Positions 13,249-21,868 of a stretch of 28,460 nucleotides of DNA are shown here, piece by piece. Origin of the DNA: Alkalimonas sp. (GTDB lineage: Bacteria > Pseudomonadota > Gammaproteobacteria > Enterobacterales > Alteromonadaceae); assembly GCA_022565655.1 (NCBI GenBank), contig JAIUMG010000002.1:1-28460 (forward strand), read 5' to 3'. How positions within the stretch are numbered: position 1 is the stretch's first letter; each line of letters begins with the position of its first letter. The notes under the pieces were generated by a model, which saw only the letters and a list, made by a program, of their open reading frames with translations, did no database searches and was not told the DNA's origin. A program made the translations under genes and the position numbers.

Positions 13249-15870
13249 TTAGCCTTCTGTTACTTGAGTCAAATGTTCGATTAAGGTGCGTTTTAACTGG
13301 CTTTGCTGGTCAATATCCAGCGCGGTATCTTCTGCGGTCGAAACCATGAAGAAATCTTCGGCCCGCTCACCTAGCGTGGTGATTTTGGCGGCATGGATCT
13401 GGATGGAGCATTGCTGAAACACATCACCAATGCGCGCGAGTAGGCCTGGTGCATCAAGCGCTGCGATTTCGACCATGGTGCGGTTTTTGCTGTTGCCCTG
13501 CATAAAGCTGACTTTAGGTGGCACATTAAACTGCCGCATCTGGCGTGAAATCCGGCTGTGCTGGCGCTGCTCCGGTTTGCCCTGAATGTGTTGCTCGAGT
13601 GCCCGCTTAATACTTTGCACTCGTGATGGTGAGCTGACCGGTTGGCCATTTTGCTCCAGGATCACAAAGGTATCCATGGCATAGCCATCTTTGTTGGTCA
13701 TGATCTGGGCATCAAAAATATCAACTTTTTTGCTATCAAGCGCAGCTACCATGCGGGCAAATAAGTTCGGTTGATCCGGGGTATAGACAAAGACCTGGGT
13801 GCTACCGCGAATAGGAGCTTTGCTTACCAGAACCAGTGGCTCTTTCGGCTGTTTATGCCGCAGGATATGCTCGCAATGCCAGACAATTTGCTTGGCATTG
13901 TAGCGTATAAAATAGTCGGCTTTGATCCGGCTCCACAACTGTTGGATTTCGGTTTTGGTAAAGGTCTGTCGTAGCAGTAATCGCATAGCTTCGGCCTGGT
14001 TCTCACGGATCTGATCGCGCATATCCATCGGTTTTTCCAAACCACGTCGAAAAGCTTTCTGCGTGGACAGGTACAGCTCTCGTAACAGCGAGCCTTTCCA
14101 GTCATTCCATAGGTTGTCGTTGGTGGCACGAATATCCGCCAAGGTCAGGCAGTACAGATAATTGAGCCGGGTTTCATCCCGGACCTGCTCAGCAAACTCC
14201 ATCACCACCTGAGGGTCATAGATATCTTTGCGCTGCGCGGTAACCGACATCAGCAAATGATGCTCGACCAGCCAGGCAATGAGTTTGCTGTCGAAGTCAC
14301 TGAGTTTGTGCAGTCGGCAAAACTCCCGCGCATCCATGGCCCCGAGCTCGGAATGATCGCCGCCCCGGCCCTTGGCAATGTCATGAAAGATACCGGCTAA
14401 AAATAACAGCTCGGGTTTTTCCATACGCCGGACAATGTCAGAGCAAAGAGGAAACTCGTTATCGTGCTCGGGCAGGGTATAGCGATATAGGTTTTTCAGC
14501 AGCCGATGGGTGTGTTCATCGACGGTGTAGGCATGAAATAAATCGAACTGCATCTGACCGACGATATTGCGCCACTGAGGTAAATATGCCGCCAGGATGC
14601 CGTATTTATGCATCAGAGTGATGGAGGTGTCCATGCCGCGCGGGTGGCGCATCAGAGCCAAAAACAGCCGGCGGCAGGCTTCATAATCTTGCAAATCGCC
14701 CATCAGTCGGCGGCGTACCTGTCGCAACAGGCGCAGCGTATCGGAGTGAATGCCGGTAATATTGGAATTATTGGCAATGTGCCAGAATAATTTAATCAGG
14801 TTATCCCGCCGGGCGAAGACACTGTTATCAATGGCTTTGATCAGGTGACCATGCAGCTCGAAGCTGTCATCAAGCGCATGCACCTTGGCGCTTTGGTGGT
14901 TATTTAAGATGCTGCCTTCAAAGTGCTGTAGCAGCATCTCGTTCAGTTCACTAACCCGTTGCACGGTTCGGAAAAAACGCTTCATCATGCGTTCGACGGA
15001 TGCTTTACCATCGTCACCAAAACCCAAGCGCTCAGCAGCTGCAGGCTGGTAGTCAAACAAAATACGGTTTTCGTTACGGCCAGCTTCCAGGTGCAACACA
15101 AAGCGCATTTGCCACAAGTAAGATTCACACTCCATCAGCTCCTGGTATTCGTCTTCCGTCAGGTACTGGTAAGCAACCAGCTCACGCATGGTTCGGGTTT
15201 GAAAGTGTCGTTTGGCCACCCAACCGACGGTCTGGATGTCACGCAGGCCACCAGGGTTGGCTTTTAAGTTGGGCTCCAGGTTGTAGGCCGTGCCATGGTA
15301 CTGAGCATGTCGTTGCTGCTGCTCATGACGTTTGGCCTCAAAAAATTGCTGACTACTCCAGAAGCTGTCTTCTGCAATGGCTTGCTGCAATTGAGCGTAT
15401 AAGTCTTTATTGCCCAGCAGGCGACGCATCTCCATCAAGTTGGTGGCGATGGTAATGTCTTCCCGTCCCAGCTCGATGGTTTCATCCAAGGTGCGGACAC
15501 TATGGCCTACTTCCAGTTTTAAATCCCATAACTGGGTGACAAAGGCTGACAAAGTATCCTGTTGCTCAGGGGTGAGAGCACGCTGACTAAGGATCAGCAA
15601 ATCAATATCAGAATAGGGATGCAATTCACCACGACCATAGCCACCGACGGCGATCAGGCAAAGGGTATCATCGTGTTGTAAATCATGTTGTTGCCACAAA
15701 GTGTGCAATAACTGATCGATAAAGCGAGCGCGGGCTTTAACCAGGCTCTGCACCGATTGCTGTTCAAACGAAACCTCAGACCAGCGGGTAAATTCACTGA
15801 TGTGTTTTTTATAACTGTCCAGACTGAAGCTGGCAGGCCAGTTTTTTTGAAAAGCAACGGTGTCTGTCAT
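13249..15870 (-). CDS. glnD: Bifunctional PII uridylyltransferase/uridylyl-removing enzyme GlnD
   Basis: GlnD senses glutamine and adds or removes UMP on PII proteins (GlnB/GlnK), setting glutamine synthetase activity and NtrBC signalling. The 873-residue product (890 in E. coli) shows all domains: a nucleotidyltransferase core with GGYGRG at 76-81 and catalytic DID at 88-90; the long GlnD-specific helical region including YNLEP and GGLRDI; an HD hydrolase domain with FHDIAKGRGGDHS near the middle; and two C-terminal ACT domains, with RMVAALDSKKVDIFDAQI and LLARIGDVFQQCSIQIHAAK. I start at the ATG giving MTDTVAF, preceded by GAGG at 7 nt. An in-frame TTG lies two codons earlier. The order is map-glnD-dapD. 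Confidence 0.97.
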   Translation of the reverse strand: MTDTVAFQKNWPASFSLDSYKKHISEFTRWSEVSFEQQSVQSLVKARARFIDQLLHTLWQQHDLQHDDTLCLIAVGGYGRGELHPYSDIDLLILSQRALTPEQQDTLSAFVTQLWDLKLEVGHSVRTLDETIELGREDITIATNLMEMRRLLGNKDLYAQLQQAIAEDSFWSSQQFFEAKRHEQQQRHAQYHGTAYNLEPNLKANPGGLRDIQTVGWVAKRHFQTRTMRELVAYQYLTEDEYQELMECESYLWQMRFVLHLEAGRNENRILFDYQPAAAERLGFGDDGKASVERMMKRFFRTVQRVSELNEMLLQHFEGSILNNHQSAKVHALDDSFELHGHLIKAIDNSVFARRDNLIKLFWHIANNSNITGIHSDTLRLLRQVRRRLMGDLQDYEACRRLFLALMRHPRGMDTSITLMHKYGILAAYLPQWRNIVGQMQFDLFHAYTVDEHTHRLLKNLYRYTLPEHDNEFPLCSDIVRRMEKPELLFLAGIFHDIAKGRGGDHSELGAMDAREFCRLHKLSDFDSKLIAWLVEHHLLMSVTAQRKDIYDPQVVMEFAEQVRDETRLNYLYCLTLADIRATNDNLWNDWKGSLLRELYLSTQKAFRRGLEKPMDMRDQIRENQAEAMRLLLRQTFTKTEIQQLWSRIKADYFIRYNAKQIVWHCEHILRHKQPKEPLVLVSKAPIRGSTQVFVYTPDQPNLFARMVAALDSKKVDIFDAQIMTNKDGYAMDTFVILEQNGQPVSSPSRVQSIKRALEQHIQGKPEQRQHSRISRQMRQFNVPPKVSFMQGNSKNRTMVEIAALDAPGLLARIGDVFQQCSIQIHAAKITTLGERAEDFFMVSTAEDTALDIDQQSQLKRTLIEHLTQVTEG

Positions 15871-15894
15871 GGGCAAACCTCGGGTCGGTGCGCT

Positions 15895-16683
15895 TTAATC
15901 GGCCGTGACGATACGGTCAATGGTGTCATCTGAACGCAAGGTCAGGATTTCACAACCGGTATCGGTGACCAGCAGGGTATGCTCAAACTGAGCCGATAAA
16001 CTTCGATCTTTGGTCACCACGGTCCAGTCATCCTTCAATAGCTTACTGTGTCGGGCGCCTGCATTAATCATTGGCTCAATGGTCAGACACATGCCAGTGC
16101 GCAGTACCTCACCAGTCCCAGCCCGGCCATAATGCAAAACCTGCGGTTCTTCGTGAAACTCGGCACCAATGCCATGGCCGCAGTATTCACGAACGACGGA
16201 GTAGCTGTGTTTTTCCGCATGCTGCTGGATGACCTGGCCAATATCACCCAGCCGAGCACCATCTTTGACTTTCTTAATGCCCAGATACATGGCTTCTTGA
16301 GTGACCTTGATTAAACGGGCGGCCATGATGCTTGGTTCTCCAATCACGAACATGCGCGAGGTATCGCCATGGTAACCATCTTTAATCACCGTGATATCAA
16401 TATTAACAATATCACCTTTTTTCAGCGGCTTATCGTTGGGAATGCCATGGCAGATGACATGATTAACCGAGGTACAGATGGATTTTGGAAAGCCATGGTA
16501 ATTTAATGGCGCCGGAATGGCTTGCTGTTCATTGACGATGTAATCGTGGCAGCGACTGTTTAGTTCATCAGTGGTCACGCCAGCCTGCACATAAGGCTCA
16601 ATCATTTCCAGAACTTCAGCGGCCAGGCGGCCTGCAACGCGCATTTTTTCGATTTCTGCCGGGGTTTTGATGATGGGTGTCAT
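15895..16683 (-). CDS. map: Type I methionine aminopeptidase
   Basis: Map removes the N-terminal methionine from nascent proteins when the second residue is small, acting near the ribosome exit. The 262-residue product (264 in E. coli) has the pita-bread fold residues: the His in NYHGFPKSICTSVNHVICHG, metal ligands in the NIDITV and GYHGDTSRMF Asp pair, the His in CGHGIGAEFHEEP, and the Glu in CLTIEPM and QFEHTLLV. An upstream in-frame ATG would add 11 residues. The one chosen gives the standard MTPIIKTPAEIEKMR and has GAGAGAGA before it. It is divergent from rpsB, the classical arrangement. Confidence 0.97.
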   Translation of the reverse strand: MTPIIKTPAEIEKMRVAGRLAAEVLEMIEPYVQAGVTTDELNSRCHDYIVNEQQAIPAPLNYHGFPKSICTSVNHVICHGIPNDKPLKKGDIVNIDITVIKDGYHGDTSRMFVIGEPSIMAARLIKVTQEAMYLGIKKVKDGARLGDIGQVIQQHAEKHSYSVVREYCGHGIGAEFHEEPQVLHYGRAGTGEVLRTGMCLTIEPMINAGARHSKLLKDDWTVVTKDRSLSAQFEHTLLVTDTGCEILTLRSDDTIDRIVTAD

Positions 16684-16729
16684 CCAGTCTCTCTCTGTTT
16701 GAATGTCCAGCTGCAAAACAGCATAAATA

Positions 16730-16758
16730 TTGTGTTTTCCTGGTGGCTATGGTATAAA
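16730..16758 (+). promoter_or_regulatory. rpsB promoter, stringent type
   Basis: The -35 TTGTGT (16730-16735) and -10 TATAAA (16753-16758) are 17 bp apart, with a TG one base before the -10 (extended -10). The discriminator directly after it is GCGCGCC. A GC-rich discriminator is the mark of promoters inhibited by ppGpp/DksA, as known for rRNA and ribosomal protein genes. Confidence 0.75.
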
Positions 16759-16862
16759 GCGCGCCGCAAATTAGCAAATAGCTTTGTGCTTTTCTTCAAA
16801 GTATTTCGTTATTGCTTATGCAGCGAAATGACAAATAACACACATACATCGACACATAAGCC

Positions 16863-16918
16863 GGGGTGCCTGCCAACAAATGCAGGTCGGACTATGGGAT
16901 GTATGGAGGCCTAACCCC
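16863..16918 (+). promoter_or_regulatory. Structured rpsB leader (candidate S2 autoregulatory site)
   Basis: The leader between promoter and rpsB is about 175 nt. An outer stem pairs GGGGT (16863-16867) with ACCCC (16914-16918). Within it CCTGC (16869-16873) pairs with GCAGG (16882-16886). E. coli rpsB is known to be autoregulated by S2 through its 5' UTR, so this is the likely equivalent. The pairing is read from the sequence; the function is inferred. Confidence 0.5.
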
Positions 16919-16939
16919 CTAAATTACAGGTATTTAATC

Positions 16940-17668
16940 ATGGCAAAAGTTTCAATGCGTGACATGCTCCAAGCGGGCGTACACTTCGGTCACCAGACCC
17001 GTTACTGGAATCCAAAAATGAAGCCATTCATTTTTGGCGCGCGTAACAAAGTACACATCATCAACCTGGAAAAAACCGTTCCAATGATGAATGATGCGCT
17101 TAGCTTCATTCAGCAAGTTGCTTCTAAAAAAGGCAAGATTCTGTTTGTAGGCACTAAGCGTGCGGCTTCTGAAGCCATTAAAGAAGCAGCAAAAAGCTGT
17201 GATCAGTACTATGTTGATCACCGCTGGTTGGGCGGCATGCTGACCAACTGGAAAACGGTTCGTCAGTCCATCAAGCGTTTAAAAGATCTGGAATCACAAA
17301 GCCAGGACGGAACTTTTGACAAGCTGACCAAGAAAGAAGCGCTGGATCGTACCCGCGAAATGGACAAGCTTGAAAAAAGCTTAGGTGGTATCAAAGACAT
17401 GGGCGGCTTGCCTGATGTGTTGTTCGTGATCGATGCCGATCATGAGCACATCGCGGTCAAAGAAGCCAACAACCTGGGTATCCCAGTAGTTGCTGTGGTA
17501 GATACCAACTCTGATCCAAAAGGAATTGATCATATCATTCCTGGTAACGATGATGCGATCCGTGCCATTCAGTTGTATCTGTCAGCAGTAAGCCAGACAG
17601 TTATTGAAGGTCGTGATAAGACCATCGAAGTTCAGGCTGAAGCCGAAGGCTTTGTGGAAGCTGAGTAA
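16940..17668 (+). CDS. rpsB: 30S ribosomal protein S2
   Basis: S2 binds late on the small-subunit head/body junction, needs S1 nearby, and represses its own operon. The 242-residue product (241 in E. coli) starts MAKVSMRDMLQAGVHFGHQT and has NPKMKPFIFGARN, RWLGGMLTN and the PVVAVVDTNSDP segment typical of S2. The coiled-coil insertion lies around residues 105-160. The frame is open 20 codons upstream, but that part belongs to the structured leader. AGG lies 7 nt before the ATG. It is the first gene of the rpsB-tsf pair. Confidence 0.98.
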   Translation: MAKVSMRDMLQAGVHFGHQTRYWNPKMKPFIFGARNKVHIINLEKTVPMMNDALSFIQQVASKKGKILFVGTKRAASEAIKEAAKSCDQYYVDHRWLGGMLTNWKTVRQSIKRLKDLESQSQDGTFDKLTKKEALDRTREMDKLEKSLGGIKDMGGLPDVLFVIDADHEHIAVKEANNLGIPVVAVVDTNSDPKGIDHIIPGNDDAIRAIQLYLSAVSQTVIEGRDKTIEVQAEAEGFVEAE

Positions 17669-17714
17669 GGTTTAACCTTCCGTATTGACGGAATGTTCCC
17701 TGAAATAATACAGC

Positions 17715-17740
17715 AACAGAGGCTTCGGCCTCTGTTTGTT
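17715..17740 (+). terminator. Intercistronic attenuator between rpsB and tsf
   Basis: A 9-bp stem AACAGAGGC/GCCTCTGTT closes a TTCG tetraloop and is followed by TGTTC. The weak U-tract fits partial termination that would set the S2 to EF-Ts ratio. A comparable hairpin occurs in the E. coli rpsB-tsf gap. Confidence 0.65.
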
Positions 17741-17768
17741 CAAACCGATTAATAACGAGGATACTCTG

Positions 17769-18641
17769 ATGGCTGTAACTGCTGCCCTAGTAAAAGAACT
17801 GCGTGACCGTACAGGCGCAGGTATGATGGATTGTAAAAAAGCTCTGCAGGAAACTGCTGGAGATATCGAAGCAGCAATTGATGCGATGCGTAAAAGCGGC
17901 TTAGCTAAAGCTGCAAAAAAATCTGGTCGTGTTGCGGCTGAAGGCACGATTTTAACGCGTGTTGCTGATGGTTATGCTGTGGCGGTTGAATTTAACTGTG
18001 AAACGGACTTTGTTGCCCGTGACAGTAACTTCCTGGCGTTTGCCAACAGCGTAGCGGACTTGGTTCATGCCAATAAGCTGTTCGTCGTTGATGAGCTGCT
18101 GGCTGCAGACCTGAACGGTAGCACCGTAGAAGAAACCCGTGCAGCTCTGGTGGCTAAAATTGGTGAAAACATCAATGTCCGTCGTGTCGCTGTGGTGGAA
18201 GGTGAAACCATTGGTCAGTACGTTCACTCCGGCCGCATTGGTGTATTGGCCGTACTGAAAGGCGGTGACGAAGCGATCGCAAAAGATGTAGCTATGCACA
18301 TCGCTGCCAACAACCCTGGTTTCGTCAAGCCTGACGATGTGCCAGCTGAAGTGGTAGAGCGTGAGCGCGCAATTCAGATCGATATCGCTGTGAACAGCGG
18401 TAAGCCACAAGAAATCGCTGAGAAAATGGTTGCTGGTCGTATGGCTAAGTTTACCGGTGAAGTGAGCTTAACCGGTCAGCCGTTCGTCAAAGATCCTTCT
18501 ATCTCTGTCGGTGACTTCCTGAAGCAAAACTCAGCAGAAGCTGTCTCTTTTGTTCGTTTGGAAGTCGGTGAAGGCATCGAGAAGAAAGAAGAAGACTTTG
18601 CTGCTGAAGTCGCTGCACAGATTGCTGCTGCGAAGAAGTAA
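17769..18641 (+). CDS. tsf: Elongation factor Ts
   Basis: EF-Ts exchanges GDP for GTP on EF-Tu. The 290-residue product is close to E. coli EF-Ts (283). The N-terminal UBA-like module carries LVKELRDRTGAGMMDCKKAL (residues 7-26). The core has EFNCETDFVARDSNF, containing the TDFV residues that contact EF-Tu, and HIAANNP. The end is KKEEDFAAEVAAQIAAA. Acidic GAGG precedes the ATG. The leader hairpin above lies in the gap with rpsB, and a strong terminator follows. Confidence 0.98.
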   Translation: MAVTAALVKELRDRTGAGMMDCKKALQETAGDIEAAIDAMRKSGLAKAAKKSGRVAAEGTILTRVADGYAVAVEFNCETDFVARDSNFLAFANSVADLVHANKLFVVDELLAADLNGSTVEETRAALVAKIGENINVRRVAVVEGETIGQYVHSGRIGVLAVLKGGDEAIAKDVAMHIAANNPGFVKPDDVPAEVVERERAIQIDIAVNSGKPQEIAEKMVAGRMAKFTGEVSLTGQPFVKDPSISVGDFLKQNSAEAVSFVRLEVGEGIEKKEEDFAAEVAAQIAAAKK

Positions 18642-18679
18642 ATTTACGCTTTGAGCCTACGGGCAAAAAACGCTAGAAT

Positions 18680-18707
18680 AACCGCGGCCATCGGTCGCGG
18701 TTTTTTT
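18680..18707 (+). terminator. Strong intrinsic terminator after tsf
   Basis: ACCGCG (18681-18686) pairs with CGCGGT (18696-18701), with an inner CC/GG pair, and is followed by seven T. It ends the rpsB-tsf transcript, so pyrH downstream needs read-through or its own promoter. Confidence 0.88.
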
Positions 18708-18809
18708 ATGTCAGAAACCGACCTGCTTTTGACAGACCTACGCCATCGCAACTTTCCAGTTCAATAAAACGGCTTGCCAGAACCGGGTAGCCAGATAAAT
18801 GGAGCACAC

Positions 18810-19544
18810 ATGAACCCAAAACCCGCATACAGACGAATTTTACTGAAACTGAGTGGTGAAGCCCTGATGGGGGATGAAGGCTTTGGCATTGATCCCAAGG
18901 TGCTGGATCGCATGGCTCAGGAAATTAAAGAAATTGTCGAGCTTGGCATTCAGGTGGGCATTGTTATCGGTGGTGGTAATATTTTCCGTGGTGAAGGGTT
19001 AGCAAAAGCTGGTATGAACCGGGTTGTGGGTGACCATATGGGCATGTTGGCTACCGTGATGAATGGTCTGGCTATGCGTGATGCTCTGCATCGTGCTTAT
19101 GTGAATGCCCGTATGATGAGTGCGGTACCGTTGAACGGAGTGTGCGACAACTACAGCTGGGCGGAAGCCATCAGTTTGCTAAAATCAGGCCGAGTGGTTA
19201 TTTTTTCTGCCGGTACGGGCAATCCATTCTTTACCACAGATTCAGCTGCCTGTTTACGCGCCATTGAAATTGAAGCGGATGCGGTGCTAAAAGCCACCAA
19301 AGTAGATGGTGTCTATTCGGCTGACCCGGTGAAAGATCCCGCCGCAACTTTGTACGGTAGCCTAAGCTATAGCGAAGTGTTGGAAAAAGAATTGAAAGTG
19401 ATGGATTTGGCGGCTTTTACCTTAGCCAGAGATCACAGCATGCAAATCCGGGTATTCAATATGAATACGGCCGGAGCGTTAAAACGTGTGGTGATGGGAG
19501 AGCCGGAAGGAACTCTGATCGACCACGCAGAGAATTTACAGTAA
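18810..19544 (+). CDS. pyrH: UMP kinase
   Basis: PyrH phosphorylates UMP to UDP and is the hexameric bacterial UMP kinase of the amino acid kinase family, activated by GTP and inhibited by UTP. The 244-residue product (241 in E. coli) shows RILLKLSGEAL, VIGGGNIFRG, GDHMGMLATVMNGLAM and SAGTGNPFFTTDSAACLRA, and ends EPEGTLIDH. GGAG lies 6 nt before the ATG. Upstream, a perfect TTGACA (18729-18734) stands in the gap after the tsf terminator, but the -10 at the right spacing is poor, so a separate pyrH promoter is likely but not firmly placed. Confidence 0.98.
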   Translation: MNPKPAYRRILLKLSGEALMGDEGFGIDPKVLDRMAQEIKEIVELGIQVGIVIGGGNIFRGEGLAKAGMNRVVGDHMGMLATVMNGLAMRDALHRAYVNARMMSAVPLNGVCDNYSWAEAISLLKSGRVVIFSAGTGNPFFTTDSAACLRAIEIEADAVLKATKVDGVYSADPVKDPAATLYGSLSYSEVLEKELKVMDLAAFTLARDHSMQIRVFNMNTAGALKRVVMGEPEGTLIDHAENLQ

Positions 19545-19587
19545 ACTAGCCGCAGTTAACTGCTGATTGCTTACAAGGATACCCAAG

Positions 19588-20145
19588 GTGATAAACGATA
19601 TTATCAAAGACAGCAAAAGCCGGATGGAAAAAAGTGTTGAAGCACTGAAATCTCAACTATCCAAAGTTCGAACGGGTCGTGCTCATCCGAGTATATTGGA
19701 TAACATCATGGTGCCATATTACGGTGCTGATACCCCCTTACGCCAGGTGGCTAATGTCTCCATTGAAGATGCCCGCACATTGAGTTTAACCGTGTTTGAT
19801 AAAAGCATTGTTGCGGCCGTTGAAAAGGCCATCATTACCTCCGATTTGGGGCTGAACCCGATGAGCGCTGGCACCAATATCCGCATTCCGTTGCCTCCCC
19901 TTACCGAAGAGCGTCGCCGTGATTTGGTGAAGTTAGTGAAAGCCGAAGCAGAGCAAGGGCGGGTGTCTGTTCGCAATATCCGTCGCGATGCCAACAATGA
20001 TCTGAAGTCATTGTTAAAAGATAAAGACATCACCGAAGATGAGGAGCGTCGCGCTGCTGATGAAGTTCAAAAGCTTACCGATAGCTTTGTCAAACGTATC
20101 GATGACGTCCTGGCTGATAAAGAAAAAGAACTGATGGAAGTCTGA
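19588..20145 (+). CDS. frr: Ribosome recycling factor
   Basis: RRF, with EF-G, splits post-termination ribosomes. From the GTG start the product has 185 residues, exactly the E. coli length, and begins in register with it (INDIIKDSKSRM). Landmarks are SQLSKVRTGRAHPS, YYGADTPLRQVA, LPPLTEERRRDLVKL and the three-helix-bundle RRDANNDLKSLLKDK. A TTG seven codons upstream is an alternative, but AAGGA sits 8 nt before the GTG. The gap to pyrH is 43 nt. Confidence 0.97.
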   Translation: MINDIIKDSKSRMEKSVEALKSQLSKVRTGRAHPSILDNIMVPYYGADTPLRQVANVSIEDARTLSLTVFDKSIVAAVEKAIITSDLGLNPMSAGTNIRIPLPPLTEERRRDLVKLVKAEAEQGRVSVRNIRRDANNDLKSLLKDKDITEDEERRAADEVQKLTDSFVKRIDDVLADKEKELMEV

Positions 20146-20183
20146 GTCGACCTCAGACTGACGTAACCAGCTAACCTCAAAAA

Positions 20184-20216
20184 ATGCCGTGTTCCATGTT
20201 ATTCACGGCGTTTTTA
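20184..20216 (+). terminator. Intrinsic terminator/attenuator after frr
   Basis: GCCGTG (20186-20191) pairs with CACGGC (20204-20209). An A-rich stretch lies before it and GTTTTTATT follows. uppS begins only 17 nt later on the same strand, so partial read-through is expected unless uppS has its own promoter. Confidence 0.75.
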
Positions 20217-20232
20217 TTGAAACAGGTCTTGC

Positions 20233-21000
20233 ATGTCAGCATCACTTACATTAGAGCCTACAGCTTTACCGCAACACGTCGCTATCATTATGGATGGTAA
20301 CGGACGTTGGGCCAAGCAACAGGGCAAACCCCGGGTATGGGGCCATAAAAAAGGTGCTGACTCAGTACGCCGAAGTGTTCGTTTTTGTCGGGAGCTAGGC
20401 ATTCCTGCTCTGACATTATTTGCCTTTAGCAGTGAAAACTGGCAACGGCCCGCTGATGAAGTCAACAGCCTGATGCAGTTGTTTAAGCTGATGCTGAAAA
20501 GTGAAGTGAAAAACCTGCATAAAAATCAGGTTTGCTTGCGCGTAATAGGTGATCTTTCGGCCTTTGATGCGCCATTGATTGCACAGATTAAAGCAGCAGA
20601 ACAGCTGACCGCTCAGAATGAAGCATTGACACTGAATATCGCCGCGAACTATGGTGGGCGCTGGGATATTGTTCATGCCGCGCGCCAATTAGCACAGCAG
20701 GTGCGTGATGGTCTGTTAGCACCAGAAGCAATCGATGAGCAATTACTGGGACGCTACATTCAGCTGTCAGATTTACCCGAGCTGGATTTATTAATCCGAA
20801 CCGGAGGCGATGAGCGGATCAGTAATTTTTTGTTATGGCAGGCGGCTTATGCTGAGCTGTGGTTTACCGACACCTTATGGCCTGATTTTGATCAGCAGGT
20901 GTTTGGTGAGGCCATTGCGGCTTATGTCAGCCGGGAGCGCCGTTTTGGATGCACGTCAGAACAGGTATGTGCCCTGGCAACCAGCCAGTTGAAAGGATAA
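20233..21000 (+). CDS. uppS: Undecaprenyl diphosphate synthase
   Basis: UppS adds eight isopentenyl units in cis to farnesyl diphosphate to give C55-PP, the carrier precursor for peptidoglycan and O-antigen. The 255-residue product (253 in E. coli) has IIMDGNGRWA with the catalytic Asp at 21, GHKKGA, the FAFSSENW strand, and the IPP-binding RTGGDERISNFLLWQ with the Trp-Phe tail AELWF. No strong Shine-Dalgarno sequence precedes the ATG. cdsA follows after 4 nt. Confidence 0.97.
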   Translation: MSASLTLEPTALPQHVAIIMDGNGRWAKQQGKPRVWGHKKGADSVRRSVRFCRELGIPALTLFAFSSENWQRPADEVNSLMQLFKLMLKSEVKNLHKNQVCLRVIGDLSAFDAPLIAQIKAAEQLTAQNEALTLNIAANYGGRWDIVHAARQLAQQVRDGLLAPEAIDEQLLGRYIQLSDLPELDLLIRTGGDERISNFLLWQAAYAELWFTDTLWPDFDQQVFGEAIAAYVSRERRFGCTSEQVCALATSQLKG

Positions 21001-21004
21001 AGGT

Positions 21005-21868
21005 TTGTTAAAGCAACGTATAATAACCGCCGTTATATTGGCGCCGCTGGCTCTGCTGGCGGTGTTTTTTCTGCCACAACCGGCTTTTGCGGCTTTTGTC
21101 GCCTCGGCATTTTTGCTTGGTGCCTGGGAGTGGAGTCGCTTCTGTCATTTAACCGCCAGAACGCAGCGTATCGGCTATGTTGGCCTAACCGCTTTATTTA
21201 TGGCACTGCTGTATGTTTCTTTGCCTGCAGTGCTTAACTGGCCGCTGACCGGTGCTGCTGTGATCAGCATAACCTTATGGCTGGGCTTGGTTTGGTGGTT
21301 ACTGGCTTCTGTATTGGTTTTAACCTTCCCTCGCAGCAAGTCATTCTGGGCTAAAAGTCTCTGGCTACGAGCCGTGATGGGGTGGTTAACACTGATCCCT
21401 GCCTGGTTAGCATTGCTCTTGATCCGTAGCGTAGATGTAGAGCACAACCCATTCACCGGCGCCTGGTTGATTTGTGGTTTATTGGGCCTGGTCTGGGCGG
21501 CCGATATTGGTGGCTATCTGGTTGGCAAGCCACTGGGTAAAACCAAACTGTTGCCAAATGTCAGCCCAGGTAAAACCGTAGAAGGCATGCTGGGTGGCCT
21601 GGCAATGGTCTTGTTGTTGGTGCTTGCTCTGTCGGCTGGGCTTGGTTGGCCGTCACAAACGCCGATGTTGTTTGGCGCAGCGGTCGCCTTAACCTTGCTG
21701 TCCGTGTTTGGCGATTTAACCGAAAGTATGCTGAAGCGGGTTGCTGGCGTGAAAGACAGTGGTAGCATGCTTCCAGGGCATGGTGGCATTTTGGATCGTA
21801 TCGACAGTCTGACGGCCACAGCACCGCTTTATGCTTTGCTGGTCGCTCTGCTAAGTGGCGCTCTCTGA
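21005..21868 (+). CDS. cdsA: Phosphatidate cytidylyltransferase
   Basis: CdsA makes CDP-diacylglycerol from phosphatidate and CTP, the branch point of phospholipid synthesis. The 287-residue polytopic inner-membrane protein has about eight hydrophobic segments. The family signature is complete near the C-terminus: SMLKRVAGVKDSG, then PGHGGILDRIDS, which binds Mg2+ and substrate. Upstream, VSPGKTVEGMLGG is also typical. The start is TTG, in register with the known MLK N-terminus, with AAGGA seven bases before it overlapping the uppS stop. The stop overlaps dxr as TGATG. Confidence 0.97.
   Translation: MLKQRIITAVILAPLALLAVFFLPQPAFAAFVASAFLLGAWEWSRFCHLTARTQRIGYVGLTALFMALLYVSLPAVLNWPLTGAAVISITLWLGLVWWLLASVLVLTFPRSKSFWAKSLWLRAVMGWLTLIPAWLALLLIRSVDVEHNPFTGAWLICGLLGLVWAADIGGYLVGKPLGKTKLLPNVSPGKTVEGMLGGLAMVLLLVLALSAGLGWPSQTPMLFGAAVALTLLSVFGDLTESMLKRVAGVKDSGSMLPGHGGILDRIDSLTATAPLYALLVALLSGAL

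Noticed and set aside
15000..15455. 151-codon frame on the + strand
   Set aside because: It lies wholly opposite the conserved helical region of glnD and matches nothing recognisable.
17952..18410. 152-codon frame on the minus strand
   Set aside because: It is antisense to tsf, whose reading frame is certain.
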